Notes: generated by a model from the sequence alone, not told the origin. 64,000 nt of DNA from Streptacidiphilus anmyonensis (GCF_000787855.1 NZ_BBPQ01000025.1:1-64000); one strand, 5' to 3'; counted from the stretch's first letter, positions 42,216-51,823 are shown. Translations and numbers: made by a program.

Positions 42216-43262
42216 TCAGGGCCGCTCGGTGACCACGCCGCCGCCGGTGAGGGCCGCCGTGGTGGTCCGCAGGGACGTCTCCAGGACCGTCAGCCGGTGC
42301 TGCGGCGCCATCAGGTTGGCGCCCATCGCGGCCAGGTCCTCCGGGCCGGGGACGAGCACGTGCACCAGGGCGCCGGCATCGCGCACCGCCACGGCCTCCC
42401 GCAGCAGGCGGGCGGTGGAGCCGCGCCGCAGCCGCCGCTCCACCCTGGCCGGGATGCTGTGCGGATGGTCGGTCTCGCGGGCGCAGGTGGGCGCGAGCAC
42501 GAACACCTCGTCCAGTTCCTCGCCCGCCAGCAGGTCCAGGTTGGTGTCCGACCAGGCGCAGCCGTCGACGTAGCGGCTGCCGTCGATGCGTACGGGCTCG
42601 AACCAGGAGGGCAGCGCGCAGGAGGCCGTCACCGCCGACGCGAGGTCGGTGGGCGGCGCGCCGGGCGTGCCGAAGAGCACCCGGGTGCCGGTGTCGAGGT
42701 CGACCGCGACGACCCGCAGCGCCGGGTTGTCCGGCCAGTGGTCGTCCATGCCGAGCTGGTGGAAGAGGTCGCGCACGCCGCCGAGACTGCCGCGGCCCGG
42801 AGGCGCGGCGGCCGCGAGCACGGTGGGCAGCGGCATCCGGTGCGGGTGCTCGGCCAGGTCCAGCAGGAGCTTCAGCGAGCCGACCCCGGGCCGGGGCAGC
42901 CGCGGCAGCGCCCCGCCCACCCAGGTGTCGTAGTGGAGCCGGACCCCGCCCAGCGGGCCGGGGACCTCGGCCTCGCCGCGCTGGTGGCCCAGCAGCTCCG
43001 TCGGGCTCGCCCCGAGCGCGAGCAGCGAGCCGACGATCGCGCCCGCGGAGGTCCCCAGGATGACGTCCGCGCTGCGTGGATCCCAGCCGCAGACGTCCTC
43101 CAGCGCGCACAGCGCGCCGACGGTCCAGGCCGCGCCGAGGCTGCCGCCTCCGCCCAGCACCAGTCCGCGGCGCGGCGCGGGGGCCCCGGAGGCCGCCTCG
43201 GATGCTTCCCTGTCCCCCGTATCCGCAGTCCGACCGGCCATGGCAGTCGCCGCCTTCCTCAT
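42216..43262 (-). CDS. Patatin-like phospholipase
   Basis: A 348-residue patatin-fold lipase. The oxyanion loop is GLVLGGGGSLGAAW, the nucleophile elbow GTSAG (VILGTSAGAIVG) and the second catalytic residue Asp in RYVDGCAWSD. Rssa-type proteins of this kind hydrolyse lipid acyl chains in the cytoplasm. The start is uncertain: ATG 43262 is preferred, with GGAGA about 8 bases upstream; ATG 43241 and GTG 43379 are alternatives, the last overlapping the next gene upstream. Confidence 0.9.
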   Translation of the reverse strand: MRKAATAMAGRTADTGDREASEAASGAPAPRRGLVLGGGGSLGAAWTVGALCALEDVCGWDPRSADVILGTSAGAIVGSLLALGASPTELLGHQRGEAEVPGPLGGVRLHYDTWVGGALPRLPRPGVGSLKLLLDLAEHPHRMPLPTVLAAAAPPGRGSLGGVRDLFHQLGMDDHWPDNPALRVVAVDLDTGTRVLFGTPGAPPTDLASAVTASCALPSWFEPVRIDGSRYVDGCAWSDTNLDLLAGEELDEVFVLAPTCARETDHPHSIPARVERRLRRGSTARLLREAVAVRDAGALVHVLVPGPEDLAAMGANLMAPQHRLTVLETSLRTTTAALTGGGVVTERP

Positions 43263-43375
43263 GCTCCCGGTCTCCGCCGACGCCGAGCACGCGCCGGACG
43301 GACAGCCGGGCTCACTCCAGCGTCCATGATCCGGCGCGCCCGCGCGAGCCAGGCACGCCGGAGCGTCGGCCCGGG

Positions 43376-44395
43376 TCACATGGTGAGGACCATGCGGAAC
43401 CGGGCGGATCCGGCCATCATCCTCTGGAACGCCTCGTCGGCCTGGGCGAGCGGCATGGTCTCGTTCATCGGGCGGATGCCGTGCAGGGCGCTGAAGGCCA
43501 TGGTGTCCTCGACGTCCTGGGCGGTCCCGGACGGGTGGCCGTGGACGGTCCTGGCGGGCATGATCAGCTGCCCCGGGGTGATCCGCAGGGGCGCCGCGTC
43601 GATGCCGATCACGACCAGCTCACCGCGCGGCGTGAGTCCGTCCACGGTCGCGCTGACGGCTTCGGAGTCGGTGGCGGTGGCCAGCACCACGTGGGCCCCG
43701 CCCAGCGCCTGGAGGGCCTGCGCCACATCCGTCGACCCGGTGCTGTCGACGTAGTGATGGGCCCCGAGCTGCTTGGCGAAGTCGGCCTTCGCCGGGCCGC
43801 GCGCGATGGCGATCGTCTCGAAGCCCATCGCGACCGCGTAGCGGACCGCGAGGTGCCCGAGTCCGCCGACTCCGAGGACCGCCACCCGGTCGCCCGGCCG
43901 GGCGGCGCTGCGCCGCAGGCCGTTGAAGGTGGTCACGCCGGCGCAGCCCAGCGGCGCGGCGTCCTCGGCCGAGAGCGCGTCGGGGATCCGGGCGAGGGCG
44001 TCGACGGGGGCCGTCACCGACTCGGCGTAACCGCCCTCGTAGGCCCCGCCGGGGACCTTCAGATTGCGGCAGACGATGAAGTCCCCCTGCCGGCAGGGGG
44101 TGCAGACCCGGCAGCTGCCGCCGAACCAGCCCACCGCCACCCGGTCGCCCACCCGCCAGACCTCGGGTGTCCCCTCGCCCACCTCGGCGATCCGCCCGGC
44201 GATCTCGTGGCCGGGGACCACCGGGAACCTCAGCCCGGGGAGCACGCCGCCGACGAAGTACGCGTCGCTGTGGCACACGCCGCAGGCCTCCACCGCGATG
44301 CGCACGTGCCCGGGGCCGGGCGGCGTCTGCTCCCGCTCGGCGATCGTGAACCGCTCACCCGCGGCCGCGACCTGCGCGACTCGATACGTGCCCAT
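43376..44395 (-). CDS. Zinc-dependent alcohol dehydrogenase (MDR family)
   Basis: A 339-residue NAD(P)-dependent dehydrogenase. Catalytic zinc ligands are in ACGVCHSD, VPGHEIAG; structural zinc cysteines in GSCRVCTPCRQGDFIVC; the cofactor-binding glycines in VLGVGGLGHLAVRYA. It oxidises alcohols or reduces aldehydes. Similar dehydrogenases sit in the S. coelicolor OsdR-controlled cluster, so a role in hypoxic redox balance is plausible. The ATG is followed directly by the conserved TYRVAQV. It is upstream of the patatin-like gene on the same strand, likely in one operon. Confidence 0.94.
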   Translation of the reverse strand: MGTYRVAQVAAAGERFTIAEREQTPPGPGHVRIAVEACGVCHSDAYFVGGVLPGLRFPVVPGHEIAGRIAEVGEGTPEVWRVGDRVAVGWFGGSCRVCTPCRQGDFIVCRNLKVPGGAYEGGYAESVTAPVDALARIPDALSAEDAAPLGCAGVTTFNGLRRSAARPGDRVAVLGVGGLGHLAVRYAVAMGFETIAIARGPAKADFAKQLGAHHYVDSTGSTDVAQALQALGGAHVVLATATDSEAVSATVDGLTPRGELVVIGIDAAPLRITPGQLIMPARTVHGHPSGTAQDVEDTMAFSALHGIRPMNETMPLAQADEAFQRMMAGSARFRMVLTM

Positions 44396-44519
44396 GGGTT
44401 TCCTTCCGTCGGGTCGTCCCCCGCGCCAGTAGACGCCCGGCCGCCCGGCCGCGCACGCCGGTCCCCGGTCCCGGGCCGTCCGTTCAGCCGTGCGTCCAGC
44501 AGTCCGTTCCGGCGTGCGT

Positions 44520-46646
44520 TCAGTCGTCCGTTCCCACGGCTGGAACGGACTGTTCCGCCCAGATGGTCTTGCCGCGCGGGATGTAGCGGGTGCCCCAGTT
44601 GTCGGCGAGCTGGGCGACCAGGAAGAGGCCCCGGCCGCCCTCGTCGGTGTCGGCGGCGTCGCGCAGATGGGGCGAGGTGCTGGAGCTGTCGGAGACCTCG
44701 CAGATGAGCGAGCCGTCGCGGATCAGGCGCAGGCGGAACGGCTCCCGGCCGTGGCGGATCGCGTTGGTCACCAGCTCGCTGACGATGAGCTCGGTCGACG
44801 GCACCGCCTCCTCCAGCCCCCAGGAGGACAGCTGGCGCGCGGTCTCGGCGCGGGCGTGGGAGACCTCGGCCGGGTCGGCGGACAGGTCCCAGGTGGCGAC
44901 GCGGTCGGGTGGCAGGACCCGGGTGCGCACCAGGACGAGGACGGCGTCGTCACCCGGATCGCGGGACTTCAGGGTGGCGTCGACGACGGTCCGGCACAGC
45001 TCGTCGAGCGTCCCGGCCCGCGAGGCGAGCCCGGCGAGGAGTCCCGGCACGTCGAGGCCGCGCTCCGGCTCCCGCACCTTGACCAGCCCGTCGGTCCACA
45101 GGGCGATCACGCTTCCGTCGGGCAGGTCGAGGTCCGTCGCCTCGAACGGGAGCATGGCCAGCCCCAGCGGCGGGCCGGGCGTGAGGTCGACGGGGCGGGC
45201 GCTGCCGTCCGGGCGGACGACGACGGGCGGCGGGTGTCCGGCGCTCGCGACGGTGGCGCGGCCGGTCACCCGGTCGTAGACCAGGCACAGGCAGGTGCCG
45301 CTGATCCCCGGCGTCTCCGGCTCGTCGGGGGTGCGGATGGCCGTCGGGGTGTCGATCTGACGGTGCACCAGCGCGTCGAGACGCCACAGCAGCTCGTCGG
45401 GCGGCAGGTCCTGGGTGGCCAGGGTGCGGATGGCGGTGCGCAACCGGCCGGCGCGGGCCACGGCGTGGATGCCCCGGCCGGTGACGTCGCCGACGACCAG
45501 GGCGACCCGCGCGCCGGAGAGCTGGATCACGTCGAACCAGTCGCCGCCCACGCCCGCGTGGGCCTCGGCGGGCAGGTACCGGTGCGCGGTCTCCAGCGGG
45601 CTCGGATCGGGCACGTTGCCGCGCAGCAGCAGGCTCCGCTGGAGGGTCAGGGCGGCGCGGTGCTCCTCGGTGTAGCGGCGGGCGTTGTCGATGCTGACCG
45701 CGGCGCGGCCGACGAGGTCCTGCGCCAGCGCCAGGTCCTCCTGGTCGAACGGGCCCGGCAGCCGCCAGCGGTAGAAGTGGGCGAGGCCGAGCGTGACCGT
45801 CCGTGCCTTCAGCGGCACGGAGATCAGCGAGTGGGTGCCGGCCTCCAGCATCTTCGCGGCCCGCAGCGGGTCCTGCGCGACCCAGTCCGCCGCCAGGTCC
45901 AGCACCGGGACCAGCAGCGACTGCCCGGACGCCAGGCAGCGGGCGTAGGGCGTGGAGGGGTGGTAGGTCATCACGGTGCCGGGCCGGACGGTCGCCTCGG
46001 GCGCCTCGGGGGTGACCGAGCGCAGCGCGGCCCGGCGCAGCACGGCCGTGCCGGAGACGGGTCCGAGCGGGGCGGGCGCTCCGCTGGCGACGCCGTCCAG
46101 GAGGTCGACGGCGACGAAATCGGCCAGCCGCGGCACGGCGACCTCCGTCAGCTCCTCGGCCGTGCGGGTGACGTCGAGGGTGGAGCCGATCCGGTCGGCG
46201 GCCTCCTTCAGCGCGAGCAGCCGTTCCCGGGCGTGGTCGCGCTCGGTGACGTCCACGACCGCGGAGGCCACCCCGAGGACGCGGCCGTCGGCGGCGGTGA
46301 GCCGGAACGAGGTGATCGCCCAGACGTGGTCGTGGTCGGGGTCCGCCGCCGTCCGCCCCCGGTGCTCGGTGGTGATCACGCGTGCGCCGGTGTGCAGGAC
46401 GGCGCTGAGCCGCGCCGCCATCCGCTCGCCCTCGGCGTTGGCGAACAGCTCCTCCACCCGCCGCCCGAGCACCTCCGCGGCGGGCGCGTCGAGGATGCGC
46501 TCCAGTGCGGCGTTGACCCGGACGAGGCGCAGCTCGGTGTCGTAGACGGCCAGGCCGTTGGGCGTCCCCTGGAAGACGCTGTCGAGCACCTCCGCGGTGG
46601 TGGCGCCGTGCAGGCCCGCCGCCCCCGGACGCCCGTGCTCGTGCAT
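44520..46646 (-). CDS. PAS-GAF-SpoIIE-HATPase multidomain phosphatase/kinase
   Basis: A 708-residue cytosolic signalling protein. A PAS domain covers about residues 15-125 (FQGTPNGLAVYDTELRLVRV), GAF about 135-320, a SpoIIE/PP2C phosphatase about 335-565 (GVGGDWFDVIQ, VGDVTGRG and GDDAVLVLV hold metal Asp residues) and an RsbW-like HATPase about 570-700 (SELVTNAIRHGREP). Such proteins dephosphorylate STAS anti-sigma antagonists, with the C-terminal ATPase able to rephosphorylate or bind them. It is divergent from a paralogue with the same core order. Start at ATG 46646 lacks a strong ribosome-binding site. GTCCGTTC-like repeats lie just downstream (about 44470-44530). Confidence 0.92.
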   Translation of the reverse strand: MHEHGRPGAAGLHGATTAEVLDSVFQGTPNGLAVYDTELRLVRVNAALERILDAPAAEVLGRRVEELFANAEGERMAARLSAVLHTGARVITTEHRGRTAADPDHDHVWAITSFRLTAADGRVLGVASAVVDVTERDHARERLLALKEAADRIGSTLDVTRTAEELTEVAVPRLADFVAVDLLDGVASGAPAPLGPVSGTAVLRRAALRSVTPEAPEATVRPGTVMTYHPSTPYARCLASGQSLLVPVLDLAADWVAQDPLRAAKMLEAGTHSLISVPLKARTVTLGLAHFYRWRLPGPFDQEDLALAQDLVGRAAVSIDNARRYTEEHRAALTLQRSLLLRGNVPDPSPLETAHRYLPAEAHAGVGGDWFDVIQLSGARVALVVGDVTGRGIHAVARAGRLRTAIRTLATQDLPPDELLWRLDALVHRQIDTPTAIRTPDEPETPGISGTCLCLVYDRVTGRATVASAGHPPPVVVRPDGSARPVDLTPGPPLGLAMLPFEATDLDLPDGSVIALWTDGLVKVREPERGLDVPGLLAGLASRAGTLDELCRTVVDATLKSRDPGDDAVLVLVRTRVLPPDRVATWDLSADPAEVSHARAETARQLSSWGLEEAVPSTELIVSELVTNAIRHGREPFRLRLIRDGSLICEVSDSSSTSPHLRDAADTDEGGRGLFLVAQLADNWGTRYIPRGKTIWAEQSVPAVGTDD

Positions 46647-46813
46647 GGTTCCCGTGTCCAATCGCCACCCAGCCGGCCGGCTGCGAGCCGCAGCGTCGGC
46701 CCGGGGTCGTGGGGCCCCTCCTCCATCGTGCACGCGGGTGAGGGGGCGCGCCCTTCCGGAGCCTCCGGGCGGGCCCGTTGGCCTCCCGCAGGCGGGGAGT
46801 GTTTCATAGGCGT

Positions 46814-49600
46814 ATGGCCCGGTTCTGGGGTCGATCGCGGGCCCCTGCGGGGTCCGGTTCCGTCGGCGGCAAGACCCCGAGGGACCGTGGCCGTCCTCGC
46901 CCGGGACGGGATCAGGAGAACGACGGGCGCCCGGACCCGCCACTTTCCCCCGAGCGACGCCGCCGGGCGATCCTCGGCATGCGCAGCGTGGCCGGGCAGG
47001 TGTTCATCCTCCAGGTGGTGATCATCCTGATCCTGGTGGTGGCGGCCGGGATCGACATCTTCGTCCAGGCCCAGCAGGACACCACCACCGAGGCCCGCAA
47101 CCGCTCGCTCGCGGTGGCCCAGACCTTCGCCAACTCGCCCGGGATCGTCGCCGCGATCGAGTCGCCGCACCCGACCGCGCTGCTCCAGCCGCGCGCCGAG
47201 GCCACCCGCAAGGCGACCGGAGTCGACTTCGTCGTGGTCACCGACGACCACGGGATCCGCTACACCCACCCGATCCCCAACCGGATCGGCAAGAAGTTCG
47301 TCGGCGACATCGGCCCGGCGCTGGCGGGCCAGGTGGTCACCGAGACCATCAAGGGCACCATCGGCCCGCTGGTGCAGGCGATCGTGCCGGTCTTCGACGC
47401 CCGTCACAAGGTGGTCGGCGCGGTCTCCGCGGGCATCACCCTCCAGAAGATCAGCAGCGCCTCCCAGCACCGGCTGCCGGTCGTCCTCGGCGCGGGCGCG
47501 CTCGCGCTCGGGCTCTCCACCGCGGGGACCTGGCTGGTCGTGCGGCGGCTGCGACGGCAGACCCACGGCCTCGGCCCGGCCGAGATGACCCGGATGTACG
47601 AGCACCACGACGCGGTGCTGCACGCGGTCCGCGAGGGGGTGCTCATCATCGGGGACGACGGCCGGGTGCTGCTCGCCAACGACGAGGCCTGCCGCCTGCT
47701 CGACCTGCCGATCGGCGCGCACGAGACCCCGCTCGTCACCTCCCTCGGCCTGGACCACCGCCTGACCGACCTGCTCGCCTCCGGACGCCCCGTCACCGAC
47801 GAGGTGGTGGGCGCCGGCGACCGGCTGATCGTGGTGAACGTCCGCACCACCGACCGCAACGGCGGCCCGCCCGGCGTCGTCGCGACCCTGCGCGACTCCA
47901 CCGAGCTGCGCGCCCTGACCGGCAAGGCCGACCAGGCCCGCAAGCGTCTCAAGCTGCTCTACGAGGCCAGCGGCGCGATCGGCACCACCCTGGACGTCAC
48001 CCGCACCGCCGAGGAGCTGACCGAGGCGGCCGTCCCGCGGTTCGCCGACTTCGCCAGCGTCGACCTGGCGGAGCCGCTGCTGCGCGGCGACGAGCCCGAG
48101 GGGGGCCGGGTGCTGCACCTGCGCCGCGCCGCGCTCCACGGCGTACGGCCGGGCATGCCGTTCTTCCAGGTCGGCGCATCCATCCCGCTGACGTCCGGCA
48201 CGCCGCACGCGCGAGCGCTCGACGGGCGCTCGGTCCTGGAGGCGGACGTGTCCGATCCGGCGTCCGACTGGCGCCGGACCGACCCCGCACGGACCGAGCG
48301 GCTCGTCGCCCAGGGCATCCACTCCCTGATCACGGTTCCGCTGCTGGCCCGGGGCGTGCTGCTCGGTGTGGCGCACTTCTACCGCGCGGAGAAGCCGGAG
48401 CCTTTCGACACGGACGACCTGTGGGTCGCCGAGGAACTCGGGGCGCGCACGGCGGTGTCCATCGACAACGCCCGCCGGTTCGCCCGCGAGCACCGCATGG
48501 CGGTCACCCTGCAGCACAGCCTGCTGCCCGGCGGCCTGCCCGAGCAGAGCGCGCTGGACGTGGCCTACCGCTACCTGCCCGCGCAGGCCGGGGTGGGCGG
48601 CGACTGGTTCGACGTCATCCCGCTGCCCGGCGCCCGGGTCGCGCTGGTCGTCGGCGACGTCGTCGGCCACGGCCTGCACGCGGCGGCCACCATGGGCCGG
48701 CTCCGCACGGCGGTGCACAACTTCTCGACCCTGGACCTGCCGCCGGACGAACTCCTCGGCCATCTCGACGTGCTGGTCAACCAGATCGACCAGGACAGCT
48801 CGGCCGCCGACGGCGAGACCGCCATCACCGGCGCGACCTGCCTGTACGCGATCTACGACCCCGTCTCGCGGCGCTGCAGCATGGCCAGGGCCGGACATCT
48901 GCCGCCCGCGCTGGTGCGCCCCGACGGCGCGGTGGAGTTCCCCGACGTGCCCGCCGGGCCCCCGCTGGGCCTGGTCGGCGTGCCGTACGAGACGGTGGAG
49001 CTGGACCTGCCCGAGGGGAGCCTGCTGGTGCTCTACACCGACGGCCTGGTCGAGGACCGCTCCTGGGACATCGACGTCGGTCTCGACCGGCTGCGCGCCG
49101 CGCTGTCCCAGCAGCCCGTCCGCACCCGGACACCGGAGGCCACCTGCCAGGCGGTGCTCGACGCGCTGCTCCCGGACCACCCCACCGACGACGTGGCCCT
49201 GCTGGTGGCCCGGACCCGGGCCCTGCCCTCCGACCAGGTCGCGACCTGGGACGTGCCGGCCGACCCGGCGGCGGTCGGGCGGGTCCGGGCGGACGTGGCC
49301 GAGCGGCTCGCCGACTGGGGACTGGACGTGCTGGCCTTCACCACCGAGCTGATCATCAGTGAGCTGATCACCAACGCGATCCGCTACGCCACCGGTCCGA
49401 TCCGGGTGCGCCTGCTGCGTGACCGCGCCCTGGTGTGCGAGGTGGCCGACGGCAGCAGCACCTCCCCGCATCTGCGTTACGCGGCCGCCACCGACGAGGG
49501 CGGTCGCGGGCTGTTCCTGGTGGCGCAGCTGTCCGAGCGGTGGGGGACCCGGTACACGGCCGACGGCAAGGTGATCTGGGCCGAGCAGCTCCTGCCGTGA
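46814..49600 (+). CDS. Membrane sensor: sCache-PAS-GAF-SpoIIE-HATPase protein
   Basis: A 928-residue protein. TM1 is about 62-84 (VFILQVVIILILVVAAGIDI), an extracytoplasmic CitA/DcuS-like sCache domain about 85-200 (RYTHPIPNRIGKKFVGD is the dicarboxylate-sensor-like signature), TM2 about 210-232, then PAS, GAF, SpoIIE phosphatase (GVGGDWFDVIPL, VGDVVGHGLHA, PTDDVALLVA) and RsbW-like ATPase (ELITNAIRYATGP). So an external ligand, possibly a carboxylate, may control an anti-sigma pathway. The ATG at 46814 is tentative; GTG 46799 or TTG 46778 are alternatives. It shares core sequence with its divergent neighbour. Confidence 0.92.
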   Translation: MARFWGRSRAPAGSGSVGGKTPRDRGRPRPGRDQENDGRPDPPLSPERRRRAILGMRSVAGQVFILQVVIILILVVAAGIDIFVQAQQDTTTEARNRSLAVAQTFANSPGIVAAIESPHPTALLQPRAEATRKATGVDFVVVTDDHGIRYTHPIPNRIGKKFVGDIGPALAGQVVTETIKGTIGPLVQAIVPVFDARHKVVGAVSAGITLQKISSASQHRLPVVLGAGALALGLSTAGTWLVVRRLRRQTHGLGPAEMTRMYEHHDAVLHAVREGVLIIGDDGRVLLANDEACRLLDLPIGAHETPLVTSLGLDHRLTDLLASGRPVTDEVVGAGDRLIVVNVRTTDRNGGPPGVVATLRDSTELRALTGKADQARKRLKLLYEASGAIGTTLDVTRTAEELTEAAVPRFADFASVDLAEPLLRGDEPEGGRVLHLRRAALHGVRPGMPFFQVGASIPLTSGTPHARALDGRSVLEADVSDPASDWRRTDPARTERLVAQGIHSLITVPLLARGVLLGVAHFYRAEKPEPFDTDDLWVAEELGARTAVSIDNARRFAREHRMAVTLQHSLLPGGLPEQSALDVAYRYLPAQAGVGGDWFDVIPLPGARVALVVGDVVGHGLHAAATMGRLRTAVHNFSTLDLPPDELLGHLDVLVNQIDQDSSAADGETAITGATCLYAIYDPVSRRCSMARAGHLPPALVRPDGAVEFPDVPAGPPLGLVGVPYETVELDLPEGSLLVLYTDGLVEDRSWDIDVGLDRLRAALSQQPVRTRTPEATCQAVLDALLPDHPTDDVALLVARTRALPSDQVATWDVPADPAAVGRVRADVAERLADWGLDVLAFTTELIISELITNAIRYATGPIRVRLLRDRALVCEVADGSSTSPHLRYAAATDEGGRGLFLVAQLSERWGTRYTADGKVIWAEQLLP

Positions 49601-49630
49601 GGTCCGGGTCCGCGCGGCCCGACAGCGGCA

Positions 49631-49665
49631 GGGACCGGCAGGGACACGCGGGGACGGACAGGGAC
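49631..49665 (+). repeat. Four helically phased GGGAC repeats
   Basis: GGGAC occurs at 49631, 49641, 49651 and 49661, exactly 10 bp apart, so all face the same side of the helix. It lies in the 449-bp gap between the sensor phosphatase and the Usp gene at 50050. GGGAC is also the half site of the 15-bp palindrome seen upstream of other genes in this block. The remainder of the gap shows no gene. Confidence 0.6.
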
Positions 49666-49666
49666 A

Positions 49667-49704
49667 GGTGCCCCTGACGGGCCGCTCAGCGCGAAAGGGG
49701 CACC
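49667..49704 (+). terminator. Hairpin terminator after the membrane sensor phosphatase
   Basis: GGTGCCCCT (49667-49675) pairs perfectly with AGGGGCACC (49696-49704) around a 20-base loop, about 70 bp after the stop codon of the preceding gene. Confidence 0.55.
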
Positions 49705-50049
49705 CTCACGCCCCGGGCCGCCGCCCGCGGCGTGCCCACGGGAACCGGCGTCCGGCGCGGCGGGACCGCGCGCCGCGTGGCCCGGCACCGCTCGGACGCC
49801 GATCCGGGCGCCGGCCGATCCCGACGCCCCTGCAGGGCCGGGGGAACCCTGCGCTCACGATCCTTCCCGCCGTTCCGGACCGGCGTATGGGCCTCCCGGT
49901 CCTCCCCGGCCGCCGGACGGCCCCAATCCGCTCCGCCGGCCCCGAAAGCGCCGCGGAGGCCGGAGGCATGCGGATGCGGGCCGGGTGCACCGGGTCGAAG
50001 CTGGAGACGCCGGACCGGAACCGGAGCCCACCCGTGACGGGAGCCAAGG

Positions 50050-50910
50050 ATGAGCACTGCGCCGACGAAATCCGTCCTCGTCGGACTCGACCAGTCCGAC
50101 GGGGCGAGAGCGGCACTGGACTGGGCCGCCGCCGAGGCGGCGCTGCGGGGTGCGCGGCTGACGATCGCCACCGCCTGGAGCGGCCTGGAGCACGAGGGCC
50201 CCGAGGAGTACCAGCCGAACATCGCCGAGCCGGTCCACCGCGCCGCGACCGAGTTCCTCGAGGACGCCGCCGCCGACATGCGCAAACGCCATCCCGGCCT
50301 GGACGTCGACACCTCGCTCATGGGCGACGAGCCGGTCGAGGGGCTCATGCGGCTGGCTGAGGACGCGGGGCTCGTGGTGGTCGGACGTCGCGGCATGAAC
50401 AGCGTGCTGCGGGTGCTGATGGGCTCGGTGAGCCAGCAGCTCGTGGCCCACTCCCCGGTGCCGGTCGTCGTGGTGCCCGAGTCGACCACGCCGGTCGTCG
50501 AGCGCGGACCGGTGGTCGTCGGCGTCGCGCGCGAGGTGTCGGAGCCGCTCGCGTTCGCCTTCGCCGAGGCGGAGTTCCGTGGTGCGCCGGTGCTCGCCGT
50601 GCGGGCGTGGACGCTCTCCAACCCGTACGTCGCCAGCAACCAGGAGGCCGTGAACGGGATCGAGGAGGAGCAGGACCGGGAACTGCGCTCGCTGGTGGAC
50701 GGGATGCGCCCGGAGCACCCCGACGTCGAGGTCAGGACCCAGGTCGAGTTCGCCACCGCCGAGGCGGCGCTGATCAACGCCTCCGACGGGGCCTCGCTCG
50801 TGGTGGTGGGCCGCCACCGCCGGCACTCCCGCTACGGACTCCCCTTCGGCCGGGTCCCGCACCGGGTCCTGCACCTGTCGGATCTGCCGGTGGCGGTCGT
50901 GCCGAACTGA
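50050..50910 (+). CDS. Universal stress protein, double domain
   Basis: A 286-residue tandem UspA protein. Domain 1 (about 7-143) has SVLVGLDQSDGARAALDWAA and the nucleotide motif VVGRRGMNSVLRVLMGSVSQ; domain 2 (about 150-286) has VVVGVAREVSEPLAFAFAEA and ends VLHLSDLPVAVVPN. The GxxGx9G(S) pattern is intact in domain 1 and changed in domain 2 (GRHRRHSRYGLPFGRV). Such proteins are hallmarks of the DosR/OsdR hypoxia regulons. The start follows GGAGCCAAGG. It is closest in sequence layout to the Usp at 62166. Confidence 0.93.
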   Translation: MSTAPTKSVLVGLDQSDGARAALDWAAAEAALRGARLTIATAWSGLEHEGPEEYQPNIAEPVHRAATEFLEDAAADMRKRHPGLDVDTSLMGDEPVEGLMRLAEDAGLVVVGRRGMNSVLRVLMGSVSQQLVAHSPVPVVVVPESTTPVVERGPVVVGVAREVSEPLAFAFAEAEFRGAPVLAVRAWTLSNPYVASNQEAVNGIEEEQDRELRSLVDGMRPEHPDVEVRTQVEFATAEAALINASDGASLVVVGRHRRHSRYGLPFGRVPHRVLHLSDLPVAVVPN

Positions 50911-50942
50911 GCCGCGGGGCTCTGAGGTGCTGTACTGACCCT

Positions 50943-51668
50943 GTGATCGGGATCGAGAGCCTGGCCGGGGCCGTGTTCGACACCGACGGCGTGCTCACCG
51001 ACACCGCGGCGCTGCACGCGATGGCGTGGAAGGCCGCCTTCGACGACCTGCTGCGCCGGTTGCCGCAGGGCGCCGCGGAGGAGTCCCGGGCGCCGTTCGA
51101 CATCGCCACGGACTACCCGCGCCACGTCGACGGCCGCTCCCGCGAGGACGGAGTGCGGGCCTTCCTCGCCTCCCGGGCCCTGACCGGCCTCGATGCCGAG
51201 GCCATGGAGCGGCTCGCCTCCCGGAAGGACCGGATCTACCTCGCGCTGCTGCGGCACGAGGGCGCGCCGCCGCGTCCGGGCGTGGTGGACCTGCTGGTCG
51301 CGCTGCGGGAGCAGGGCGTCGCGACGGCGGTGGTGTCGGCCAGCAGGCACTGCGCGCTGGTGGTGGCCGCCGCCGGGCTGACGGATCTCTTCGACGCGCG
51401 GGTGGACGGGGTCGACGCCGAGCGGCTGCGTCTGGCGGGCAAGCCGGATCCGGCGCTCTTCCTGGAGGCGGCCCGTCGGCTCGGCGCCGCTCCCGACCGA
51501 ACCATGGTGGTCGAGGACGCGCTGGTGGGCGTCGAGGCCGGTCGACGCGGCGGCTTCGCGCCGGTTGTCGGGGTGGACCGGGGCGCGGGCGCGGACGGTC
51601 TGCGGGAGCACGGCGCCGACGTCGTCGTGAAGGACCTCACCGAGCTGAAGCCGCTGCTGGGCCTGTGA
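50943..51668 (+). CDS. HAD hydrolase of the beta-phosphoglucomutase family
   Basis: A 241-residue HAD protein. D13 (nucleophile) and D15 (acid/base) are in AVFDTDGVLTDTA, motif II is in AVVSASRH, the Lys in LAGKPDPALF, and the acidic motif in VVEDALVGVEAG. These match beta-phosphoglucomutase, which turns beta-glucose 1-phosphate into glucose 6-phosphate. The GTG start is 32 bp after the Usp stop, so they may be cotranscribed. The GH65 enzyme nearby would supply beta-glucose 1-phosphate, making a disaccharide phosphorolysis pathway. Start codon GTG at 50943 begins directly before the core strand. Confidence 0.92.
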   Translation: MIGIESLAGAVFDTDGVLTDTAALHAMAWKAAFDDLLRRLPQGAAEESRAPFDIATDYPRHVDGRSREDGVRAFLASRALTGLDAEAMERLASRKDRIYLALLRHEGAPPRPGVVDLLVALREQGVATAVVSASRHCALVVAAAGLTDLFDARVDGVDAERLRLAGKPDPALFLEAARRLGAAPDRTMVVEDALVGVEAGRRGGFAPVVGVDRGAGADGLREHGADVVVKDLTELKPLLGL

Positions 51669-51823
51669 GCAGCGGTCCGGTCACGCACAGGGCGGACGCC
51701 GGAGGTCACTGGCCGGGCAGTCGGGCTGTCGGGCTGAGCTGTCGGGTCGGGCTGTCGGGCCGGGCTCTCGTGCCTCGCGGCGAGGGCGCAGGCCAAGGTC
51801 GCAGGCCGACGTCACGCGCCGGG

